From: Dendrolimus kikuchii
Lineage: Eukaryota; Arthropoda; Insecta; Lepidoptera; Lasiocampidae
Direction: 5' to 3'
Length of the DNA: 64,000 nucleotides
Assembly: GCA_019925095.2 (NCBI GenBank)
Contig: CM034394.1
Coordinates: forward strand, 22,616,272 to 22,680,271
Shown here: positions 54,400 to 64,000 of the stretch, one piece after another
Position numbering within the stretch: position 1 is the first letter of the stretch
Layout: every line of letters starts with the position of its first letter
Position numbers and translations under genes: made by a program
The notes under the pieces: generated by a model
The model's database searches: none
What the model saw: only the letters and a program-made list of their open reading frames with translations
Told to the model about the DNA's origin: nothing

Positions 54400-54650
54400 G
54401 TTAACCCTGAGCTAATCGTGTTTCGATGTCCCAATTTCCCCTCCCCTATTCCTCATTTTCCAATCCCATATTCCATCGCCTCTACCCTATTCCTCCTGTC
54501 TGATCCCTCTAACTCGTACGGCCTTCCATCCTCTTTATCTCATTCTAAGGGCTAGTGCATGCATTGGCTTCTGGTGTTGATGACGGTAACCGCTTTCCAT
54601 GAGCTGGGTCGTTGACCTGTTTACAAGCTTTGCAATTAAAAAAACATATT
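54400..54650 (+). repeat. CR1-like LINE 3' UTR and tail
   Basis: Pyrimidine-rich block (CCTCTACCCTATTCCTCCTG) then GGTAACCGCTTTCCATGAGC and TGCAATTAAAAAAAC. Same organisation as 20445-20680. Confidence 0.55.
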
Positions 54651-54654
54651 TTTG

Positions 54655-55060
54655 AATGGTAACTAAGCTTTAGCTGCTAATCTAACGAATGTTTTACGCT
54701 TAATGCCAAAAGTTGAAAAGAACTTAACAAAACTGCACACTGTTTTGGAAATAAAACACCTACTTCCTTTAAGTGTGAACAAAGTTTTAACTGTAAATTT
54801 TGGCTTCAAGACAATGCCCGGAAAACAATTTAGCGCTTTTCCACTCGAATGAAAACCCGACCATCTGAGAATTAGTTAAACTCCAATTTGGTAATTGTTT
54901 TTCTTCTCAAACATTTTAAGTTACCCCCAACCACCCCCCGAACTTTGGAAACTCTTTTCTTTTAGTTCATAAAGTCGAGTTGCCAAATGCCATTCCCAGT
55001 AAATTAATGGTGTATTTTTAGCAGTTGTTGTTCGGTTTTTTTTTTTATTTCAATCCGGAA
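54655..55060. other. Unassigned stretch
   Basis: No feature recognised. Confidence 0.4.
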
Positions 55061-55061
55061 A

Positions 55062-55400
55062 TCTATATATTAATACGTGAAGCAAAAACTTCGTACCCCT
55101 TTTTACGAAAATTACGCGGACGGAGGAGTATGAAATTTCGCACACTTATAGTTTATATAGAGGAGAAGCGAGGAATGCTAATATTTTTTAAAACTTATGC
55201 ATATAAAATACATTAAATCAACAAAAAAAAACATTACACACACTACCATGTATTTGACACACACACGCATAAATGCTCTTTTGTTTATTGTTCAAGTCAA
55301 ATTAACAGTGTAGCCTTGGCGAAATCTGTGATTATAGAAGTATAATATAGTCTTTGACATTAATTGTCATGGTCGAATTTCGAGCACGGGCGACCACTAG
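55062..55400 (+). mobile_element. Helitron family H3, complete copy
   Basis: TCTATATATTAATACGTGAA after A to GGGCGACCACTAG before T. 339 bp. Aligns with 18727-19054 through AACAGTGTA(G/A)CCTTGGCGA and TGTGATTATAGAAGT. Confidence 0.8.
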
Positions 55401-55585
55401 TAATAATTAAAACGTTTATGGAACGGATCTTCCAGGTTTCTTCTGGCACACACAGTACTTGGCGGTTCCGAAGTTCCACAGAACGTTGAGGTATCCTCAA
55501 AGCATTCCTACCTCCAAAAAAGTATATCTGTTGGCTCAGCAACGTAGATTGTGTTTCTATCTGTATAATGAAAGTAAAATACTCT

Positions 55586-55745
55586 TCAGGTGATGTCAGG
55601 AGCCTTAAGAACAGACGAGCGTGCATGACAAGAGCTATGAATGTCAAAGAAGCAAGTGAGGTGTGTAAGAATAAGCCTGAATGGCTCTGTTGTTCGTGCC
55701 TACCCCGCAAGGGAACCGTCGTGAAGTTATGTATGTATGTATGTA
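55586..55745 (+). repeat. LINE family R copy
   Basis: GATGTCAGGAGCCTTAAGAA to GTGAAGTTATGTATGTATG. The coding frame is shortened by a 3-base loss (WLCCS for the usual WRSVV region). Confidence 0.8.
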
Positions 55746-55799
55746 CAATACACTTCTCTGTTCTGTGAAGTTTATTGATAATTACTATTTGAATTTGTC

Positions 55800-55890
55800 A
55801 ATTAGCAACCTCTGTGGTTTAGTACTCAACTGTTGATCCACTCACTTTATTATAACGCAGAAGACCCGGATTCATTTGCATAAATGATTT
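55800..55890 (+). repeat. Degenerate family B SINE
   Basis: AACCTCTGTGGTTTAGTACT keeps the A-box region and GACCCGGATTCATTTG a worn B box. Confidence 0.45.
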
Positions 55891-55929
55891 TTTCTATGAC
55901 TGTATTTTTTAAAGTTGGAGTGTAATCCT

Positions 55930-56035
55930 GCTGTAGCTGACTGACGATCCACCTGATGGAAAGCGGTTACCGTTGCCTATGTACATTTGCAACATCAGCG
56001 ATATCATCGATGCACTGCCGGCCTCAAAAGGTGAT
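55930..56035 (-). repeat. CR1-like LINE or family A tail fragment
   Basis: CTGATGGAAAGCGGTTACCG, TTGCCTATGTACATTTGC and CACTGCCGGCCTC in reverse. Confidence 0.5.
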
Positions 56036-56199
56036 TCCGATTTTTGATTTTGCACTTCAAGTCGATCTCAATTCTGTCCATTGTTGAAACATCTCGAAAT
56101 CGCTGATCTAAAATCGAGAAGCCTAAGTCTAGTAGTAAAACGCTTATGGGCTGATATTAAAATAATATTTGAATGTGACATTTGTTGTTGCTTGTTGTT

Positions 56200-56470
56200 G
56201 TTTTTTGTTGCTTGAACCGTTAGGTCTTGAGGCCATGAGCATCTATAAAAATATATTAAAACGACTAATTGACTCTTCGGGTGATCAGAGGGCTGGTTCC
56301 TATCTCGGACAATGGAGAAGTATGGTGACCCAGTGAGGTAACGTTGTGAACCTTCTGGGAACCTTACCTTTTGACTTCGATGATCTAGGCTCAATATTCT
56401 ACTTATAGTCTCAAATGATTATGGGTAGAATACTATATAATTTCAGTTTCCTTTATGTTACTAATTCATA
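56200..56470 (+). pseudogene. LINE family C, C-terminal copy
   Basis: Plus strand reads LEPLGLEAMSIYKNILKRLI, DSSGDQRAGSYLGQ and, after a stop, NLLGTLPFDFDDLGSIFYL then stop. The last segment defines the C-terminus shared with 33001 and 35960. Confidence 0.6.
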
Positions 56471-56510
56471 TTTTAATGTATCTGGTATCTTCTATAGAAA
56501 TAAAAATAAA

Positions 56511-56695
56511 TCGTAGAAATGAATGTACGCGTATAACTTGAGAACGACTTTACCGATTTTAACGAAATTTTGTGTGTATGTTTGAATGGGTCCCCGGATG
56601 GTTTAGATTTACAATTGGAAACGGTTGGAGGCAATAGAATCGAGTCCTAGATTTTTATTTTTTTAGGGCAGGACAACATCTTCCAGGACCGCTAG
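56511..56695 (+). mobile_element. Helitron, short copy
   Basis: TCGTAGAAATGAATGTACGC after A to CCAGGACCGCTAG before T. The 3' half matches H1 (GGATGGTTTAGATTTACAAT). Confidence 0.6.
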
Positions 56696-56889
56696 TAATA
56701 TTATAAAAATAACTATTCATAAAAAAATGTGTATGTATGTGCAGTTCACACGCAGTAGAAGAGAAACTTCAGAGGATATGCTGACAGATAATTCTTCTCT
56801 AACTTTTATTTATATAAATATAATTCCTTTAGTCTATATCCGTCGACATACTATAACTTAAAAAAAATATCTAAATTGCACTTTTTTAT

Positions 56890-57122
56890 ATTTTTTTATT
56901 GTAGGAGTTCAGCAGACAGGCAAACGGCCCACTTGATGGAAAGCGGTTACCATCGCCAATGCACATTTGCAACACCAAAAGTGCTACAAATGCGCTGTTG
57001 CTCTCTTAAGGGAGACTGGAACCTGATCACTAATGCCGGAACAAAACTCAAGGTTGTTATGGCGGCATACTCTAGACCATGGGTGGTAGCCATCCAGTCG
57101 GGCAAATGCCCTACCACCTAGC
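56890..57122 (-). repeat. Family A copy, 5'-shortened
   Basis: T-run, ATTGTAGGAGTTCAGCAGAC to CCCTACCACCTAGCA. Ends at the same internal position as 16747-16980. Confidence 0.8.
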
Positions 57123-57129
57123 AAGCTTT

Positions 57130-57515
57130 TAACTTTAACTTTAAATCACTAGCATAAAGTTCAAATCTCAATACACTCTTACGCTCAATTTCCTATGATC
57201 TATACGTATAAAAGAATATTTGCCTTAAGTGTATACAAATAGAGCTAAAATTCATTTGAAATCTTTGAAGATTTATTTAAATTGAAAATTAATACTTTAT
57301 TAAGGGGATGTATCATCACTTGTGGGGGTTTATATCGTTTACGTGATATGCACACCAGTATTCTAATCAACATTAAATATTATATTTACACGTTTATGAG
57401 ATTGGACATTTTTGATGATATAGACAAATGCCCAATCTTATTTGCAGCTCTAGCACCAATATCTTATTACCTGTATAGCATCATATATCATATATTTGCC
57501 ATGTTCTTTAATTGT
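57130..57515. other. AT-rich stretch without a recognised feature
   Basis: The 85-codon frame at 57282-57539 shows no motif. Confidence 0.35.
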
Positions 57516-57529
57516 GCTAAATTATACAT

Positions 57530-57749
57530 ACATACATAACTTCACGCCAGTTCCCTTGCGGGGTAGGCACGAACAACAAGGCGCCATTCAGGCTTATTCT
57601 TACACACCTCACTTGCTTCTTTGACATTCATAACTCTTGTCATGCACACTCGTCTGTTCATAAGGTTCCTGACATCACCTTCTGCTAGTACACGATCAAT
57701 TTGATCATGGAAGATGTGTCGTGGCCTTCCACGACTTCTGCATCCATCC
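57530..57749 (-). repeat. LINE family R copy with 14-bp TSD
   Basis: R 3' end in reverse, flanked by GCTAAATTATACAT at 57516-57529 and 57750-57763. Confidence 0.85.
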
Positions 57750-57929
57750 GCTAAATTATACATCAATAAAATGGTCGATAAAACGTGACGCAACAAATAC
57801 TAACGAGTAAAGGGAAATGTGTTTTATTTCTAATTAAATCTAATTTTATGTGTCTATCTCTTTTTAGTGTCACTTTTTCGTTTCATCGAATTTAAAATCA
57901 TAACGATTCTAACGAAGTTTCACTTCTTC

Positions 57930-57985
57930 CTTTCGTAGTTTTATTATGTATACTCGTCGAGAAAACTTAAGAGGATATTAAGTTT
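57930..57985 (+). repeat. Fragment like the Penelope-associated terminal repeat
   Basis: GTAGTTTTATTATGTATACT then CGTCGAGAAAACTTAAG resembles 41485-41520. Confidence 0.4.
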
Positions 57986-57996
57986 CACTTCAATAT

Positions 57997-58331
57997 ATGG
58001 CCTCTGTGGTTGAGCGTGTTAAGTGTTAGCCGGCCGAACTCGCTAGAACCCAGAGGCTACGGGTTCGATCCCTGGCTGGCGAACTTTCTGTTATTTACTA
58101 TGGTCTGGGTGTCAGGGATCGGCCCCAGAGTGGTCCATTGCATTATTACAGGTAACACAAGCGCAACTTGCTTATCTTGGGGATATACAATGTATATAAT
58201 AAATGACATAATGCATGATGTGACATAGGGAGTATATTTAGCATTACCATTATTTAGATTTAAGACGGATGTACATGATGTATCTCCTGTTGATGGTCTG
58301 CAATAAATAAATGTGTTTGTCTACAGATCTG
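57997..58331 (+). repeat. tRNA-derived SINE (family B)
   Basis: GGCCTCTGTGGTTGAGCGTG (A box) and GGGTTCGATCCCTGG at 58061-58075 (B box), then CCCCAGAGTGG and AACACAAGCGCAACTTG. The end is GTGTTTGTCTACAG. Best preserved SINE B promoter. Confidence 0.75.
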
Positions 58332-58499
58332 ACGGTCTGCCGATATAAAAAAAAATCGAAATGTGTGCTGGGACACATAGTAGAAGTGAAACTTCAACGG
58401 ACAAGTGGAAAAACGAATGGCAAATGACAAGTGGCAAAACGAATCGCAACAAAATTTTAACTTGATGTTTTACGGGTAGATTGTTAATGAGAAACTATT

Positions 58500-58695
58500 T
58501 ATTTATTTCTACATAGGACCAAAATTATTTTAAAAATTAAACTAAACTATAAAATAGAAACCTAAAATTAAATACTAAAACTAAATAAAAACGGAGAGCA
58601 AAATTATAGATAAAATATCGGTCCCAAACCACTGTCACTTACCGGGAACGTTCCCAAAAGGCTGGCGGCGTTACCATTGTTAATGTACTTCTCCA
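58500..58695 (-). pseudogene. LINE family C 3' end inside the large inverted repeat
   Basis: Minus strand encodes GNAASLLGTFPVSDSGLGPI then FYL and stop. It lies where the left arm of the 58351-60550 inverted repeat is interrupted, so it inserted there. Confidence 0.5.
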
Positions 58696-59092
58696 GGTAA
58701 ATATGCATAAAGGCGGAACCCGAAAATTATGCGTTTTTTTTATATACAAGATTATAATTATGGTTTGCTATGGTACAATAACGAAATTAAAATTGTCGGA
58801 AAGCCTTCATTTAGGCACATAATTAATAAACAATACAATTACCTTAGAATATACAGAGACTGCCTACTATGCTAATATTATTATTGTAAAGTAATAGGGC
58901 ACGTTGCTAAACACTTATGATTTTGAGCACAAACACATAAGTTAACGTAAAAACAATCAATATCTTACTTTATTAAATTTTAAAGCACATTTTATTAGGT
59001 TAAAAACTACAAAACACTTCCCAGATAAAACCGCCATGCTACATAAAGAAAACTGCTAAAGACAAATCTTTTTGTTGTAATTTAGTTCATCA

Positions 59093-59190
59093 GAGTGGCA
59101 GGCAAAGGAAATAAATCCATACAGCGTTGTCTGATGTATTCTTAATAAAAAATAGGCTGTTTGGATTTATTTCCTTTGCTTGCCACTCTT
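59093..59190. repeat. Smaller inverted repeat nested in the left arm
   Basis: GAGTGGCAGGCAAAGGAAAT and AAATCCATACAGC (59093-59125) pair with the complement at 59156-59188, two mismatches in 33 bp. Part of a block present only in the left arm. Confidence 0.8.
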
Positions 59191-60559
59191 TAGGTTGGGT
59201 TAGCTTCACACTAGAGCTCAAATATGCAATGCCAATGTTAGCAACACAAAAAATAGGTTGTGAGGAGCAGTTGAAGGTTGTGACCAATGAGAAGGTCAGT
59301 GGGTTAGGTTAGGTTAGCTTCAGACCAAAGCCGCAGGCAGAATCGACTTTAACCATAATTAATGGTAAGCAGTCGGTTCTGCCACTTTGCTACTTGTTAG
59401 GCAAAAACACTAAATCCATACAGCATGAATATCAATATTTTTCAATCAATCTGAAGATCATTGAATGACATGAAAGTATGGAATTTTAGATTTTTCACAT
59501 TATTGTAACTAAGATAATTAATATATTTTTCTAGTTTATATATATAAATACTGACTACATGCAATACCAATGTAAGCAGAACAAAGTATAGGTGTAAGGG
59601 GTGGTCGAAGGTGTAACCAGTGACAAGGACAGTGGGTTAGGTTAGGTTATCTTTAGTCCAAAGCCCACGAGCCGAGCGAGCGAAGCGAGCGTGCCGCGGT
59701 AGCGGCCGGCGAGTGGCAGAACCGACTGGTTTCCATTTATTCGTTGATATTTTCAATAAAAGTTAAAGTCGGTTCTGCCACTCGCCGGCCGCTGCCGCGG
59801 CACGCTCGCTTCGCTCGCTCGGCTCGTGGGCTTTGGTCTAAAGATAACCTAACCTAACCCACTGTCCTTGCCATAACCTTCGAACACCCCTCACACCTAT
59901 ATATTGTTTGTCTAACATTAGTATTGTATGTTGTCGGTAATTATATATACAAACTACAAAAATATAATAATGATCTTAATCACAATAATGTGAAAAATCT
60001 AAAATCCCGTATTTTTATGTCATTCAAAGATGTTCAGTTTGATTGAATAATATTGATATTCATGCTGTACGGATTTAGTTCCTTTGCCTGACATTTAGCA
60101 AAGTGAGGTAAAAACTTTGTCTCTCAATATTATTAATCTGAGGTTTTATTTAGAAATTACAAAATGTCGTGATTTTTTAGCAATGCCGTAATATTTGATT
60201 ATATAATTGTTAATTATTTTGATCATGTCATATGTGTTACATTTGCAGACTAATCCCAAAATTAAAATAATTGTGTTTTTATTATAATTAGTAGGTAAGT
60301 CATCACGCTAAAATTGAACATTATTTCTAGCGATATAATGCACGTATTTCGTACCTAATTAATTGTATTGTTTATTAATTTTTTGCCTAAATGATGGCTT
60401 ACCGATGATTTCAGTGTCGTTATTGTACCATAGAAAACCATATGTAAAGTCTTTGAATACAAAAAATGCGTAATTTTCAGGTTCCGCCTTTATGCAATTT
60501 TACCCTTCTCCAATTTGAAAACCTGTGTCCCAGCACACATTTTGATTTTTCGCAGGTTT

Positions 60560-61190
60560 ACTGCAAATTATGATTTGGTTAGGTTAGGTACATTTTATTG
60601 AATGCATTTTTTATTTAAACAAATTTTATTTTATCAAACAAAAACACTGAATTCGATCCGGAACCAAAAACGCATCCATAGTCTAGTCTAAATTTATGCC
60701 GCCCGTCCACGCGGCCGTAACGCTTTTTCGTGACAGAAAAATCCTAATACCCCGTCTATATAGAAGTTTCAGTTCAAAAATATACAGAATTCTAAGGGGA
60801 GCATAAAGTGCGCATTACCTAACCATCTCAAGTCACTCACGGAGTCAATACATCCGCGGTTAATGACGTGGAAATATAATATAAGGTTGTCGCAGGCTCT
60901 TGTTCTATAGTTTATTCGTTGTGTGATTCCCCAAGAATCGTTTCTACATGTATTTTTATGACACACAGTTTATCAAGTAAAGAGAACTCATATTTTATGT
61001 TGGATTAATAGTAAATTTGTAATGGATTGTCTTGGGAAAGCGACATATTGTTGGATACATTTTCGTAACCGGTTTGTTTGTCGTACGTATGATTTAAATA
61101 TTGTTCTCTATAAAAAAATTCTAATTCTTAACAAGGCGTTTTACTGAGGAGTTTTATAGAGTAGAATTATTTTTGTAACTTATATAGGTT
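60560..61190. other. AT-rich stretch without a recognised feature
   Basis: A GGTTAGGTTAGG scrap at about 60578 recalls the foldback core. Otherwise nothing. Confidence 0.4.
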
Positions 61191-61194
61191 TTTT

Positions 61195-61560
61195 TTTTAT
61201 TTTTTATTAACAACTTTACGGAGTCTAGTTCCGTACTGTTATACCTAGGCCCCTTTCCTCCAGACCTGCTTACCTTTACCTTCCGCTCTGCTGTATCAGC
61301 ATCCAAGTCTATTTTTTTTTAATATCTCTACGGACTCGATTTCCGTACCCTTTTTTACTACTTAATTTCTATGAAAAATTTGAGACTCCATACACGCTTA
61401 TTGTTTATTTTTGTTAGTGTATGTGACATTATATGTAGTAATTTTTATGTTTTGGTGTACCTTAAGAATAACTTATTATATTAATTTATTCTAATTTTAA
61501 TACTACACTTATACTAATGTAGAGTGTATCTGTTACATGCTGGTGTTGTGAGGAAGTGCA
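61195..61560 (+). repeat. Dispersed repeat related to 1145-1640
   Basis: TTACGGAGTCTAGTTCCGTAC and CTACGGACTCGATTTCCGTAC lie inverted/direct to one another. ACTAATGTAGAGTGTATCTG matches 1568-1590. Confidence 0.4.
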
Positions 61561-61585
61561 TGTGCAGTGTGTGTCTTATGTCTAT

Positions 61586-61586
<1 letters not shown>

Positions 61587-61672
<86 letters not shown>
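61587..61672. repeat. (AT)n tract, left of Helitron
   Basis: About 43 dinucleotide units directly abutting the Helitron end. Confidence 0.9.
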
Positions 61673-61673
<1 letters not shown>

Positions 61674-63139
61674 TAGAGTTTACCCCGCGGCTGCGCCGCG
61701 GGTTAACCTCTAGTTCCTGCTTCTTGTTTAAAGAGCAGGCGTTAATACAGGTTACAATGTACACCATTTTTATGTTAGTGCCATTTGCCCCTGAAAAATT
61801 CACTTCATTTTATATCGCAAACTCGATGCTTGATATATTCTCATGCCGATCTCTTGATATGAGTATATATGTCCATTTTCGGCATTAAAACTACATTTAA
61901 ACAAAATTACAATAAAAACGATCCAGTATTCCCAGTGTTTTCCTTAACAGAAAGACATATCGAGTTACTATCGCATTTTATAGACGATGCATTTTTATAT
62001 CTATGAACTTGAGAAATGATTGGTCTCATCCAAACTTTCATCCTCTATTACAAATAGTCCTAGTTTTATTTATCTATCCCCCGTCAATGAAAACTACAAA
62101 AATGACAAAAGGGACAACATCAGCAAAAAGGACAAAAAGAGCAACATGGACAAAAAGGACAAAAAAGAGTTGAAGAGCAAAAGGGCAAAAGGGCAAAAGG
62201 GCAAAAGGGCAAAAGGGCAAAAGGGCAAAAGGGCAAAAGGGCAAAAGGGCAAAAGGGCAAAAGGGCAAAAGGGCAAAAGGGCAAAAGGGCAAAAGGGCAA
62301 AAGGGCAAAAGGGCAAAAGGGCAAAAGGGCAAAAGGGCAAAAGGGCAAAAGGGCAAAAGGGCAAAAGGGCAAAAGGGCAAAAGGGCAAAAGGGCAAAAGG
62401 GCAAAAGGGCAAAAGGGCAAAAGGGCAAAAGGGCAAAAGGGCAAAAGGGCAAAAGGGCAAAAGGGCAAAAGGGCAAAAGGGCAAAAGGGCAAAAGGGCAA
62501 AAGGGCAAAAGGGCAAAAGGGCAAAAGGGCAAAAGGGCAAAAGGGCAAAAGGGCAAAAGGGCAAAAGGGCAAAAGGGCAAAAGGGCAAAAGGGCAAAAGG
62601 GCAAAAGGGCAAAAGGGCAAAAGGGCAAAAGGGCAAAAGGGCAAAAGGGCAAAAGGGCAAAAGGGCAAAAGGGCAAAAGTGCAAAAGTGCAAAAGGGCAA
62701 AAGGGCAAAAGACCAAAGGAAAAAAGGGCAAAAAGGACAAAATAACCAAAATGATGAAAATGGCAAATCACAAAACCAACCAAAGCCTGTCCCACTTTTG
62801 GGATAATCTTTACATAAATCTATCCCAAAATCTATCCCATTATCCGGGATGAAAAATATCCCATGTCCACCCTCGGTATTCAAATTACATATGTACCGAG
62901 TATCAGCCAAATCGGTCCAAAAGTCTTTCCGTAAAAGGATAACAAACAGAGCGACAAATATACTTTTATCCCGGAAACTATCCCATTTTCCGGGATAAAA
63001 AGTATCCTATGTTCATTCTCGGCATCGAAAATATATATATACTGAGTTTCAGCCAATCGGTCCAGTAGTTTTTACGTGAAAACGGAACAGACAGACAGAC
63101 AGACAGACAGAGTTACTTTCGCATTTATAATATTAATAG

Positions 63140-63142
<3 letters not shown>
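61673..63142 (-). mobile_element. Helitron family H5 carrying a GGGCAAAA array
   Basis: Reverse-complement reading starts TCCCTATTAATATTATAAAT followed by GCGAAAGTAACTCTGTCTG. It ends with the perfect hairpin CCCGCGGC/GCA/GCCGCGGG (61684-61702), then GTAAACTCTAG before T. These are Helitron ends. The base before the 5' TC is G rather than A. About 1.47 kb, no Rep/helicase frame. The (AT)n tract continues on both sides. Confidence 0.75.
62172..62712 (+). repeat. 8-bp tandem array, GGGCAAAA, about 67 units
   Basis: Nearly uninterrupted, with two GTGC variant units near 62678-62695 and degenerate AAAAAGGAC-type units upstream from 62100. The unit contains no T on the plus strand and no A on the minus, so no stop codon can occur and all six frames are open. 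The long frames are artefacts. Every unit supplies GGG with 5-nt spacing, fitting a G-quadruplex pattern. Confidence 0.92.

Positions 63143-63143
<1 letters not shown>

Positions 63144-63217
<74 letters not shown>
63144..63217. repeat. (AT)n tract, right of Helitron
   Basis: About 37 units. The continuation of the tract left of 61673. Confidence 0.9.
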
Positions 63218-63219
<2 letters not shown>

Positions 63220-63220
<1 letters not shown>

Positions 63221-64000
63221 CCTAACTAGTGCCATGTGTGTTATATAGGTAGATTTTGTGTAGTGTATTTATTTATCTCTGCATTTTTATATATAAAAGA
63301 CTTCAAAAAGGAGGATTTTCTTAATTAGACTATATTTTTTTCTGTTTGTTAAGTGATTTTTCCGTCAATAGTGGGCCGGTTTTCATTTTTTTTCATTCGA
63401 AAGTATACTCCTGAGGTGGTCCCATTGCCACCAAATCAGAATCTGATTAGTAAATCCTAGATAAATCGAGAGCAATGTACCAGAATCAAAAGTCCTAGGT
63501 GTATTTTAAAGTCTAGAACTCTTAGATTTGGTTGAAAGTGCCAAAAATCGAGACTATGCCTTTTACAGAAATGTAGGAATGTTGATATTGAACAAATTAT
63601 ACATAAAACGATTTATAGGGATAATAATAAATGTTTTTTTTGTAAGAGCGTGGTAGGACTAGAATGAGAATTTTGATGAGAATGGTAGGAAATGCACCGG
63701 TAAACATTATTTATATTAACTTCAAGATTTGGAGATTTTAATCAAAATAATATGTACAGTACATTAACACAGCAATCCTCGAACATTATAGGCACGTACA
63801 ACGTGCTTCATATATTTTATCATTTTTCTAAAGCTACTCAATAACTTGCGTTATTAAAAAGTAAAAAATAAAACATAAAAAAAACCTACTTCAGAAGTAA
63901 CTCAAAAGCAAAAAAATAATTATTTTATACAACATCTTGAAGTCAGTGCGAAGTAAATCATTAACACGATACGCGCGAAAAACATAACTCTCCTTTGGCA
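63220..64000. other. AT-rich stretch without a recognised feature
   Basis: No gene or repeat family recognised up to the window edge. Confidence 0.4.

Larger units (their letters stand above)
58351..60550. mobile_element. Very large foldback (imperfect inverted repeat)
   Basis: Outer match: AAATGTGTGCTGGGACACA (58359-58377) with its complement at 60524-60542. Middle match: GCATAAAGGCGGAACC (58706 on) with the complement ending 60497, continuing through CTATGGTACAATAACGA and AATTAATAAACAATACAATT. Inner match: 59381-59727 with 59767-60108. The innermost 64 bp (59664-59727 against 59767-59830) are very GC-rich with one mismatch and a 39-nt loop. Outer arms are AT-rich and diverged. No transposase frame. 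Confidence 0.8.

Noticed and set aside
59630..59660. TTAGG-like repeats, suggesting telomeric DNA.
   Set aside because: Only two to three GGTTA units per site, embedded in the foldback. Not a telomeric array.
62020..62910. Several 200-280 codon frames on both strands over the GGGCAAAA array.
   Set aside because: The repeat unit cannot form a stop codon in any frame, so the frames are open by composition alone.

Overview
The window is AT-rich eukaryotic DNA packed with transposable elements. It is most likely from a moth or butterfly. That inference rests on repeat types I recognise as common in Lepidoptera: Jockey-type 3' tails, Helitrons ending in CTAG, tRNA-derived SINEs and a CR1-like LINE tail. 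I found no convincing host protein-coding gene, rRNA or tRNA gene and no CRISPR array. Nearly all open frames of 60-140 codons are chance frames or decayed transposon pieces.

The only intact coding capacity is a full-length non-LTR retrotransposon of Jockey type at about 46.6-52.0 kb. It has a gag-like ORF1 (46805-48649) with three zinc knuckles and an ORF2 (48687-51608) with endonuclease and reverse transcriptase domains. Its GC-rich 3' UTR folds into strong hairpins.

The rest is a mosaic of families. Family A is about 310 bp, with roughly 18 copies, and ends in the tail of a CR1-like LINE (LINE copy at 10.7-11.3 kb). Family R is a LINE ending in (ATGT)n with 11 5'-truncated copies, eight of them bracketed by target-site duplications that I could read. 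Family C is a LINE recognisable by a GDxRAGSxLxQRI C-terminus. Other classes are three or more tRNA-derived SINE copies, about a dozen Helitron copies or fragments, a decayed Penelope-like element (22.3-23.8 kb) beside a hammerhead-like motif, a hAT element (39.1-40.3 kb) with an 8-bp duplication, two solo LTRs with 4-bp duplications, and pieces of I-clade and possibly pogo-like elements.

Layout: 0-22 kb holds A, R and Helitron copies with LINE relics. 22-24 kb is the Penelope-like element. 24-36 kb holds decayed LINEs and a nested Helitron. 36-41 kb has the solo LTRs and the hAT element with LINEs inserted in it. 44-46 kb has a Helitron with internal 96-bp repeats, a dinucleotide palindrome and a foldback MITE. 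46.6-52 kb is the intact LINE. 52-58 kb is again A, R and Helitron copies. 58.3-60.6 kb is a very large imperfect inverted repeat with GC-rich inner arms. 61.6-63.2 kb is a Helitron inserted inside an (AT)n tract and carrying an 8-bp GGGCAAAA array of about 67 units, a run of potential G-quadruplexes.

The most unusual structures are the large foldback, the Helitron with the G-rich array, the hammerhead-like hairpin and the structured 3' end of the intact LINE. All family assignments come from reading the sequence, with no database search.
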